From Branchinecta lynchi (Eukaryota; Arthropoda; Branchiopoda; Anostraca; Branchinectidae): a stretch of DNA of 64,000 bases. The DNA lies in contig JAKZAP010000008.1 in the NCBI GenBank assembly GCA_023053575.1, positions 8,110,034-8,174,033 of the forward strand, given 5' to 3'. Positions 26,201-38,200 of the stretch are shown here, in pieces. The notes beneath the pieces are model-generated. The model worked only from the letters and a program-made list of their open reading frames with translations, searched no databases and was not told where the DNA came from. How positions within the stretch are numbered: the stretch's first letter is position 1; the number at the start of each line of letters is the position of its first letter. The translations under genes and the position numbers were made by a program.

Positions 26201-29200
26201 CCTTTGCAATTCAGTTAACACAAGGATGCGCGGTTTCAACAGACAACATTTAGGATGTAATCTGTTGTCGCAGCTCCGGGAAGAGCCGAAAAACCGCCAG
26301 AAAAGCATCTGCCGGATTTTCCCGTGTCATGACGACCGACATAAAGGTCAGCAGAATTTTTTGTTGTTGTGCGGTTTTCGCTCTTGCTTGCAATGCGCGC
26401 ATCCTTGTGGTGTCTGTTGCGAAACTTCATACAGTGCAGCAGTCCGTCTTTGACGACAGATAACCGGTGCAGACGGACTTGCTGATTATCAATATTTATA
26501 AGAAACAAATTGTTTTGTTTTTCTGAGATCGAATATCACCTCAATATCAACTCTCTTCACTCAAACGCCCTCAACTGACTTTCCTCCCGGATTCCCAAGC
26601 TCCGGCGAAAAAATTGCCAAAATACGACGGTGAAAATTTTGTTTAAAAATCTGAAATTTAATTGCTTGTCAAAAAATAAACGTCACAGTTAATTTTGGCG
26701 TTTAATGTGTCTTCCCTTGGCATGTGTATATCCCTCAGAGTTCTTAATGTTCACCACACTGTCGGAAGTTCAGAACAGACAACACAAGGATGCGTGGTTT
26801 CAACAGACGTCACTTGGAATGTTATCTATTGTCGCGACAGACGTTATGCATGAAATGGTATGCTTAATAAGCATTGCCGGGAAGAGCCGAAAGCCGCCAA
26901 AAAAGTATCTGCTCCCTTTTTTGTTTGTCTTCATGGTATCGGAAAATTCAGCAGCTGCTTTTGGTGTTTTTCGGCTCTTCCCGGCAATGCTTGTTATGCA
27001 CAACATTTCATGCATAATGTCTGTCGCGACAGCAGATAACATTCCAGGTGTTTTCTGTTGAAACCGCGCATCCTTGTGATGTCTGTTATGAACATCTAAC
27101 GATGCTGATACTCTTGAAGTTTGGCCTTACAAGTTTGGGGAGAGAATATCTATCCCTTACTAAATTTTTCCCGTAGGGAAGTAAAAAATCTGTAACGTGA
27201 AATTTCAGGAGTGTCTGTACTCTGAAACTAAAATGAAGTCGGATGACGATATTGATTATAGTGTCTTCGGGGTTGTCTGGGGATTCACCCTCTGCATCAA
27301 AAGTCAAACTTGTTTGTTCTTTATTTGATGCAAAAAATCGTATTTCGTTAAATTGTTAAAAAAAAAATCCGGAAGGAAAAAATAAAAATGCCGCAACGTT
27401 CTTTGATTTGAGAATTCTTACTTTCTGACAGTTTTTAAGCCGAAAGACTGTATGGTGGGTAATCGCAAAAGTACTCCAGATGTGTGCCAGACAGACAATC
27501 TATTGGTTAATGTTCCCTCCCGGCAAATAGTTGAAATCACGGACCTGTCGACCGTCTGTCAGGATCACAAAATATCATTGAAAGAAAATTGCGACCTTCA
27601 TGACAAGCGCGGCCGGCTTAATGCAATTTCGTGCAAACCATTTTCGCAAAAGAGACCTAGCGAAAGTCAATACGTGCGTTCACACTCGACTGACTCTGCC
27701 TTGCCCTTTTGCTATCTTGATCAGCATGGTGAGGATTGGATTTCAGCGTAGGCCTGCGGAGACTTTCTTTCAGGCCTGTTTTACATCCTGGCACAGACGT
27801 TTATTGGGGCAGATAGATATTAATCAGAAGACCTTGTTACGCGAGCTATCATTTTATAGAGAGAATTGAGACCGGACCCGGCATTAGGTCTATGTCGCCA
27901 TGTGCGTCATAGTAGGCCTGGATATTTTGTTTGACGTCAGTGAAATAGGCAAAAGAAGAGGGTTTATTCCGAGGTTTGTGTGGTTGTTGTGGCAGATTCA
28001 CTTGTGAGAGCGAAGATGTGTGTTTACAGTGTGGGACTTGCTTGCTATGAAGCGAAGGAGGGTGGAGGACAAGGAGGTTAGAAATACTTCCTTTTTTTTA
28101 CATGCTTTGTAATAATAATAAAAACTTCATTTCTTTAAAAGACCTAGTGACATAGCAAAGAATAATAATGCAAAAATATAAGACAAACAACAATATCACT
28201 GATAAACTTCGAAACATCAGACAAGCAAGCTCTTCGTAAATAGCAAGCTTTTCATGTAAATTTTCAATCAAGAAAGTTATTGACTTGAGTCAGTTAAATT
28301 TTTTAGCTGAAAGAAAAGATACGGCAACTCTGCTAACAGGCTACAGTCTTCAAAAAGGAGACCAGCACCTTGCGCGAAAACGGCGTAGTAACTTTCTGAA
28401 CGGTTAATAATATTTCAAATTAAAATCAAGAAGTTTTTACAGCTCTTTTTCCTCTCTGTCTCCCAGTCATCACGTGTCATCACCTAGATTATGAAAGAAA
28501 ATGTTGCTAGTTCCAACAATGCCAATGTGAGTAACCGGCACGAAAAATGAACTTTCTGTCCAATACAAACTTGCCAGATAGAAATGATTCGCTGTGAGAA
28601 TTTTTTTCTTTTAAGCTGGCGATTGACTTCAGACTTCCACAAGTATTCGCGATCCAGATTTTCACTGAACACTCGGTTTAAAGTGTGTGTCGCATGCGTC
28701 GGATATGTATTTATCAGTCAGTTCTGTGTCCGTATTGAAACAACTAGAATATAAATTATACCTGCCAAAAAATAGGGCAAGTACTGAAGAATGGACTATG
28801 GAATTTGTTAAGACATTTCGTAGTACTTGAGGTATTTGCTTGCCTGAGGGTCCCGAATTCAGAATCAGGTCCCGAATTTGTCCTAACTCGCTTAAAGAGG
28901 GTCTCAAAATTATTTTGTTCCTGCTTTAAACCATCTCTTCCCTGTGTATGGTACCAGCAACCTTTTCTCTCCATGAAATTGCCATAAACACTTGAGGCTC
29001 TACCCGCTAATAGCTAACCCCTTTGCTCATCGCCTAGATGTGTTTCGACGACGCCAAGATTCCTAATTTCGTTCGAAGAGTATAGTGAATCACCATTGAA
29101 TAAATAGCTGTGTAATATCTCACATTTTGAATAGCATCATCCCTCCGAATATTTTCAGTATATCGTTTTATGTTTATTTGTGTTCTTACTCGACGTCGGT

Positions 29201-32200
29201 CATTGTATAGGACAACATTGTGTCATGCCTGAAAACGTGGTTAACATTAATGGTGACCCAGAGGAGAGAGTAGGTTTGTGTCTACCAGAAGCGGAGGATT
29301 GGAGTTGGGGCGCCTGTGCCCAGGTTTAAGTTGGACTTTAAGCGTCAGGATTCTTTCCGACGTGAATGCTCATTTTAGCTTGTAGAGATTTGTGGAGGGA
29401 TACCTATGACGTCGCAAAAGTTGTCCGTCCGTCCGTCTGTAAGCACGATAACTCTAGAAGGGAATGAGATATTTTGTGTGAGGATTGGTGTGAGGATTGT
29501 TTGGGTCAAGGTTAAGGTCGAGTTCGTAGATGGGCTCTGTAGCTCTATATTTGGGGGTGGGGGAGGGGGTTCAAATTAAGGGACAGACAAAATATTTTTA
29601 AACAGGTAATGTGATAGTCGATTATGGGGTAAGAAGACGTGCTGAGCGCGAAGGTGAAAATCATTTTCTCGCCGGACAAGTAGTTCGTCCGGAATCTGGA
29701 AAAACCGGAAAGTTGATTAATAATTGATTCAGGGGTAAGAAAACATGCTGAACACGATGGTGAAAACCATTTTCTCGCTGGAAAAGTAGTTCGTCCGGAA
29801 TCCGGAAAAAACGGAAAGTTGGTTAAAAGTAAAAGTTTCATTTGAATTTGATTAAATGTTTGATATAGGAGTAAAAAGACATGCTGAGCATGATGGTGAA
29901 AATCATTTTCTTGCCGGACGAGTAGTTCGTCGGAATCCGGCAAAAACCGGAAAGTTTGCTAAAAGTAAAAGTTTCATTTGAAGTTGATTAAATATTTGAT
30001 TTAGGGGTAAGAGGACATGCACACGATGGTGAAAACCATTTTCTCGCTGGACAAGTAGTTCGTCCGGAATCTGGCAAAAATCGGAAAGTTGGTTAGAACT
30101 AAAAGTTTCATTTGAAGTTGATCAAATGTTTGATTTAGGGGTAAGAAGGCATGCTGAACACGATGGTGAAAAATATTTTCTCGCCGAACAACTAGTTCAC
30201 CTGGAATCCGGCCAAAACAGGAAATTATGCTAAAAGCAAAAGTTCTATCTGAAGTTGATTAGATGATAGATTTAGGGGTAAGAAGAGAAAATCATTCTTT
30301 ACCCGGACGTATGATTAGTCCGGAATCCGGTTGTACCCTAATTTTTTTTAAGTCAAAGTTTTATTTAAAGTTGATTAGATGTTCTTAATAGGGATAAGGA
30401 GATACGCTGGATTCGTTTCTGAATTTTTCTTTTTTGCTGGACTAGTAGGGCGAAACCGCAAATTTGGCAGAAGTAAAGCAGGAAGTTTCGGTCAGTATCG
30501 TCAAAATAGATATGGCTTATAGAGGTATAGATAGATAGATAGATAGAATATTTGAAATCGGTTTTCTCTGATGATTAGCCTGGTGAAGACTGGATCTGGC
30601 GAAGACAAGACCCAATTGTCTGGATCAAATCTTAGATTTTTGGGATCCCATCGACACCTTTGGTCTTGTTGATGGTGCGAACGTGTGGGCATTGACGTTC
30701 GTCTTACAGTCAGAGGCGTTACTAGCCAAAATGTTTTTTTTTGGGGGGGGGCAAGGTATTTACCGACTGGCTGGTCATTTTTTACCTACTGTTTTTGCAG
30801 ACAAATACGACTATTATTGAGAAAAAACGACCGTGTTGTCGAAAAATCGGCTGGTTTTAAGAAAAACTACTATTTTTAAGAAAAAATCGACTATTTTTAC
30901 GAGAAACCGTCTTTTTCAAAAAAATCGAGCGTTTCCAAGAAAAAAATTGACTGTTTTTACGAAAAGTTACGGTTACGGTGCTCCTCTCCATCTTTTTACC
31001 GACTGACTGACAACAATTGGGGTGGGGGTGTCCCCCGCACCCCTAGTCGTGACGCCCCTGCTTACAGTTACATTTCTTACAATTAATTTCTGTTACGTTT
31101 AATCTGACGACCTTCACGGGGACACATTTGCATCAAGCTTTCTCTAGTGACTTTTCATCCCAGCTTTGGGAGTTTTAAATTTCACCCCTGCCTTAGGGTT
31201 GAGTCTTATGTAGGTTCGTCTTGGAAGCTCAGGCATTTTGTGACTGTAAGTGGTGCAACAAAATTGTTTCCTGTCCGGATTCTGTCAATCTAAACCTCCG
31301 GAAGACAACCAATCTTACCTATTTTCTGCCGTGCACGCGAATCTGTCACTCTCTCCATAGATAGATTTAGGATAGATCGGTTGCACTTCTTTTTAAAATC
31401 AGCATGCAGTAATTACATCAACTTCTGTAGTACTATCGAGCACCAGAGATATGACATGGACATAGGTAGACGGTGGGCCATGGCTTCAGTTTGGTGATTG
31501 TATGCGGAAATTTTGAAGCAGAAGCTTTGCGCTGAAGCTACTTGGACCAGAGCCGTAATTGAAGCGGATTGGTTTTTAGACGGTCGATCCTATTTTGACT
31601 TTTAGATATGTATTTTCCTCTGGTGTTAGGTTGATTTCGGTCATTCTGATCTTTTATCATGTCAGGCCTGTATGTTTTTTGCTCACTTATTTTGGATTGA
31701 ATGAGCCACAAAGCTTGGTGAAGTGTTTGTCAAACAGTTCGTGTTGGCCCTTAATGAGTGAGACATTTATGAGTGAAACAGATACAACTACCCGAGGAAA
31801 CTACGATATCAGCAGCAGTCATGTGACCACTCCCTGGGCTTCGTTCGCGACGGACATGTATCGAATACGACCAACATCATTAACTCCCCCTTGTTCTGTG
31901 ATTGGTAACTCTATCGTTAAACTTCACACTACTGCCCGCAATTACTATAGTTGACCAATAAGAGCATGTGCGGGTTCTGGCTTTGTGCGAATGTTTCACT
32001 CCTTGCTTTTACTTGCCAACCCTTCAATCGAATTCCAGACGTCCACCTGGCAAGGACCAAGGGTTGTTTATACGAGTGGGTTGATGTTTGCCTCCCCGGG
32101 CCAAGTGTTAGTGCGTGACATTCTTGTGGAAATCATGGTCTGTGATTATTTGAAACACTCTAGCCCCCTTTTGGGGAACCTCGTGCAGAGGCTAGCCTCG

Positions 32201-35200
32201 GATTTGATGGATTCGGCAGCCGTTACAAAGGAAAAGTTGAGGAGTAAACTGTCGCCTCGGAAGCATAGACATGGCGAACATAGTCGGAGTTTGTTTTATA
32301 CAAAAGGTATTACTTTGTGAGATTACGCGTCTGTAAGGTTTCGTCTTCTGGGCTTGTTGTCGCGGGTGTCTTCTCCAAATTACTTGATTGCTTTGAAGCC
32401 ACGAGAGAGAAAGGCTCATGCAGTAAGAAAAGAGCAAGAAAAAGAGACGAAGGTGAAATGAAAAAGTATAAAGAAAAAAAAAAGGACTTATTTTCTTCGA
32501 AATCCGTTTTTGCCGTCGTGGATCTGGAAGAAAGCCAGGTTAAAAACGTCTGGAAGTCAGGGGTGTTGGACCTTGGGTTCCGGGGTCTGGAACGGAGCCA
32601 CAGAGGGATTATATTTGGTAGACAGAATAAAGATGGAAAGGGGTGGGGTTGAAAAAAAAGGGAAAGTGATTGACAATCGGGATAGGGAGTCAAAGGATAC
32701 GCGGAAGGTTAGACCGACACCCAGGAAAAGTTGAGGTATAGCAAAGTTAGTAATCATTGTTATCATGGAAATTCGGAAATCTTGACTGTGCGGAAGAGCG
32801 GAATCTCGAATTTCTGGCTATCTGGAAGATCGAAGTGCTTTTGATCACCTTAATTCGCTCTTAGTATCGAAGTTTCATGTTGGATCTGTAATGCTTTGGT
32901 TTTATTGTTTGAGTTTCTAAACCAAATATGAATATTGCTATGGATTAGGACACGGTGGTTTCCCGTTGACAGTTACAGTTGATTCCTTTAGTTCTGAACA
33001 CGTTGAAAAAAAAATATAGCCTGAAGAATATGTAAATTCAGCAAAAATTAGAAAAAATAATTTGCAGTCATCATGGGCTGATATATGTAAATTTGGGAAA
33101 ATACTTGGGCTGTTAGTCGTTTGCCATTGTCTTTTTTTCACTGTTTGAAGGGAATCCATTCCAGTGTTCACTTCTGACAGTATTATCTACTGCGATTTTT
33201 CGTGTTTAATTCGATGCTTATTCTTAATTTTTGTGTATAGCCCGAAACGTTATTGTGCTCCTTTTCCGTTTAAGAATCCGGACTATGTCAAGAATGATAT
33301 TGCTTCAATATTCGTTACTCATTTTTGCTACTTGAATATTCCGAAACTTATGATTACTCAGTTTGATACTTTTGGAGACGGGTCCTTTTTTTGCTGGGGA
33401 AAGGGCAAATAGATATTTCACCGTGTCTTTGAGTATCCTTACGGTCCATCCTTGGGTAGGGTATGTCTTTCAACTTTCATTTCATTTATTTGTATCCGTC
33501 AAAGCTTACGAGTAGACAGAACGTAATAATAAATAAGTAATAGGTCTAAATCTGACCAATAATTAGACGATACTTTCACAAAATCTGCGTTCAATTCATT
33601 TGAAACGATTACACTAAATGAAAAGTTCGATTCACCCCTGTAAACACTGGTTTGGCTCTCGGTAGGTCGCTGTAAGTTCGGGTAGGGAAACGTTATTCGT
33701 GTCGTCGGTGCCTTAAGTCACAGCTCAGCTAATTCTTGCTGCAGGTTTGACTGTCTCAACCGTTTGGTCACACATTCTTTCGCCCCTTTGTCATTCAACT
33801 CGTTTGGTCTTTCCAGAAGGCGGAAGCTATTGCGAAATTGAACGTGGTATTTATCAGTATGTCATCCGCAAAGCGGAGTGACTGATTTCTATGGTAGAAA
33901 GGGTTCAAGTTAAATTCCTCATAACTTATTAGTTTCTATTGCATTCGACGACCTGCCCTTTAAAGCACCCGAACGATTCTTCGCAATCCGGGCCTGATTT
34001 CGTTCCAAATTTGATTTTGAATTTTATAAAGGAAGCATGCCTCATCCAGGCTTTGCTGTAAAGTCAACTCTTTATCTTCCTCTAACGAAACCAAAAATTC
34101 AATTCCTCCATTGGAGTAAAACAGCCAGTAAATTCGAAGAATTCCAAGAAGATTGTGCTATTTATTGATCAGTAATTCTGTTTAGGCCTTCTGGCTAAAG
34201 ATGCTCGTGGTTTTCGCCGGATGTTATTATTTTTAACCATTTTTTCCGGTTAATTGGACTAAATGACTCATTCTTAGTAGCTTCTGGGAAGAACATTAAG
34301 TTAAGACTGAAAGTAAACGGGATATTTGGTTCAATGACGTGCATCCTCTTGCCCTTTTGGCACTTGTGGTTTCGGCGCAGGAAGCTCGAAGTTGTCGGAC
34401 GGCTGAGGTTAAGAGTTGGCCGGGTCTTTAAGAAAAATCAAAAGTCTTTGCTATCCTTTCGCTGTTTTCTACTGCTTTTTCCCTGTATTCTGTTATTCCT
34501 CCTTAGTCTGCTCCCGCACTAGAAATCATGCGGTTTTTTTCGCGGATTTTTTCAGCTTTCGAAAGCGGTTTCCGTGCTCTGGAAAGCCTACATTTTTTCC
34601 TGGACAGTATTTCCATAAGACTAGTCGAAATCTCCGCGCAAAGTTAAACATGTTGGCTAACGACAAGAACAAATAATCTGATAGAACCTCCGTCTGTGGT
34701 CCCATACAGCGACTATGGATACCCCGACAAAACTGAGCTGAGCAAGAGGTACTTGTTCTGGGTTTGAGTTGATGCCCTTCTGCTCCCGTCTTCGCCGTTG
34801 CTCATAGCAGAGGAATAAGAGCAGGAGGCTCGCTGATACGCTCTGGAGCGCGTCCAGGGAACCAATCGGCTTTTACTTTGGAAGTTTCTCCTACGTGGCT
34901 TCACAGCGATATAGCTATTTGTAGAGGTAACGAAATGTGATGTGCCGCGCAGCTCCTAACCGCCGCTCCTTTGCATCAGGCAGGGTATGGGGAATATTCG
35001 ACTCCGCACGGTCGTACCTCTAATTTACTTTATGTCATGGAAATCTCTGTTACTATTCCAGGTTTCGAACCTCTTACGTCCCTCTTGTCTTCCTTAGTGC
35101 ACTATAGCAATTTCCGGGTTCGGATCCCTCCAGAACGGTCAGTCTCCCGATTATGGTTTCCGCGCCGCTCATTTGTCAGAAAGACCAGCTTTGATAGTTT

Positions 35201-38200
35201 TTCCATATCTCTGAGGGGGCCTAGCGAGAAAACCAGCCGACGTTTATTGTAATTGTCTGAAAGCAATGAATGGTTTCAAATGGCATACAAATGTTTGAAT
35301 ATCCGAACAGAAACGGATCTACTGCCACTTGCGCTTTAAAATAAAGCAACTGGTGCCGTCTCTTGTTCAACAACTCTCTATTTTCGTGCGAAGAGGATGA
35401 ATATTTTGTGCTATGTTAGTAAGTCTTTGTTATATCCAAACTAGTGTATAATTATCTTTTGTATATAATTAGTGTTAATATGGACGAGAACCACCAAATC
35501 GGCTTGACCGTTGTATTGGTTTTGGAAATAAATTGAATCGAATTGGAAAGCAGAAAGTGATCCGGTAATCTTTTCCTGTGATTTTTGCGACGTGGTTCGG
35601 TCGCGAGTCTCAAAGCACTAGTAAAGCTTATGTTGCTGTTTTGCTGTGAGTGTGTACACTGTCGGAAGTTTCATAACAGATAACACAAGGATGATCACTT
35701 TCAACTGACCACGTTTGGGTTGTAATCTGTTGGGATTTTGAAAAACTTACGCATTAAATGCTATCCGGACAAGCATTGTCAGGAAGAGCTGAAAAATCGC
35801 CGAAAAAGCATCTGTTGACGATTTTTCGGCTCTTCGTGGCAATGCGTCTCATACATAACGTTTGATACACAGCGTTTTCAACAGCAGTTTGTTATCTGTG
35901 GAAGCTACGCATCCTTGTGTTATCTGTTGTGAAACTTCCGACAGTGTAGGCATCATTTCCTTTTCATTTCTTCAAATCTTCATTTCCTTTTTCAGAGCGC
36001 CCAGTGATCACGAAATCCCAAATCTCTTCTCCAAAAGTCGTCGCTGCGCCACCCAGCCTCCCAGAAAGACCGCCTCTCCTACCAAGTCGGGTTAGTCCCA
36101 ACTCCACACCCCCGTCCACTCCTAGGCAGAGGACCAAAGAGACTGCATCACCTGTGCTATGCCAGCAGAAGTCGGCGTCGGGTCTGAGGCCGCTCCCTCC
36201 GCTACCGCAGGGAAGCCAGCCGCAAGGTAAGCATTCGTTACCTACGAAGTCGCCAGGTTGGTCAGAATCAGACGAAAAAAGAAAATCCGTTAGTTCTAAT
36301 AAGTAGGTTTACCTGTAAGTAGTATGATCGCGTTCTGGTGAAAAATAAAGTCCCGTAGTCTCTTAGAATATATCTTAGAGGCGTAATCTCGCCGTTCCCC
36401 GAGGACTCCTCGGGGAATCAAAGGGAACGGCGAGAATAGAGGGAGTCAATCCACGCGGACTCCGCGTACAGAAAACAGCGAGAACACGGAGAATGCTTCC
36501 AAAATGAATTGTTCGGAAAAAAAGATGCAGTTGACGAAACTAGTCTGGACCCACTTAGTTTTTGGTTTTGTTTCTTCTGATTCCAACACCAGCAAAAATT
36601 GATTCCCTCCGAATCTGAAAGGGAGTCCTTTTTACTGATGGTGATGATAATAGGGGCATTCCTCGTCCGTGGCGACTCACAAGAATACGGGGCGTGAGTC
36701 CCCGGGACAAACAAAACGCGGGTACTCCTCGAGTTAAGTCCTGGGGGAACGAACTTATGCATTAGGAAACAAATACTTTGAAATGGATCTTAAGACGTAT
36801 TGTCGTCGTCCCCCGAGGTCTCCTCGTGGAATCGAAGGGAACGGCGAGAATAGATGGAGTCAATCCTCGCGGACTCCGCCTAGGATAACAACGAGAACAC
36901 TGCGAATGCTTCCAAAATGGATTTTGTTCGAAAAATAAATATGCTGTTGGCCAAATTAGTCTGGATCCACTTTATTTTTGCTTTTGTTTATTTTGAAGTT
37001 TTTAATTAATTTCACATTGCACCAACACCAGGAAAAATCGATTCCCCTCCGAATCTGAAAGGGAGTCCTTTCTGATGATTGTGATGTTAATTGGAGCATT
37101 CCCCGCCCGTGGGGACTGGCGAGGATACGGGGAGTGAGTCCCCCGGGACAAACAAAAATGCGTGGACTCCTCAAGTGGAGTCCTCGGGGAACGGCAAGAA
37201 TACGCCTTTAGAACTGAAGAAGGATGATCTTATCCAGACAGTGCATGTCCAACCAAGTGTCCGTTCCTTTCCTATGATCTTATTTTACTGTCTGTTCAAA
37301 CAATGGCTAAAATCGGATAGTCAGCTACGATGCTATGGCAGCGATATTTCGGTCCTTCTTGGCAAGAATCCTCGTCAGGTCCGTCATCCGTCAATCCAGT
37401 CCGTCATAGCTGACTGTCCGATTTTAACCATTGTTCTAATATGTTTTTCCCTGTCAGTTTGGGCGCAAGAAGTATATATTTTAATGTCGGTGGTCAGGGA
37501 TACTAATCGTACAATTTCTTCTGTCAATAGGCGAGGAGAATTGTCCACCCTCCATACCAAATCCTGTGGTTGGAAAACCTTGGTACCAACCCATCGGGCG
37601 AAAAGAAGCCGAAGTTTTATTGAGGCAGGGTGAGTTTTCTTTGTACTTTTACTCGTCATGCGTGAGAGGATATTAGGGGTGGGCCATGTGATCTGTAGTT
37701 CCGAATTCTCAGCACACATCCATGCTAGTGTTTGGTGATATCTCGATTTTTCGATATTTCGGGACTATTTTTCGCGCTCATATACCTCTCTTTTCGCTAA
37801 AACACAAGGACGAAAGTTGTAGTCAAAGATCGTTTTGAATCATCTTTTGCGAACCTTCGATTAACCTAAAAACCCAATTACAGAAAACATATTGCTCTAA
37901 CTTCAGACATATTCTTATCCAGAATCTCCTGTTGGACATTCGACGACATGTGGTTAAGTAATTCAAAAATTCCGAATACCGTTTTTGATGGTGACTGGTC
38001 CTACGAAGATCGCCCAACACTAATTCGGGCAAGATCGGTCGGCCACTTTTTTGGCCAACTGAGGATCTATCGGCTGAGCATGTACTCGAGTTGTAATTAT
38101 GAGGAATGCATGGGTCGGAGTCGTCCGAACGGGACTGTGTAGAGAATCCTCTAGGATTATTACAGGACCCCCCCCCCCCCCCCAGTCTACCACAACCCCT

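Noticed and set aside
32317..32652. 111-codon Lys-rich frame in intron 8
   Set aside because: Driven by an A-rich stretch; no splice sites in the needed phase and no family signature.
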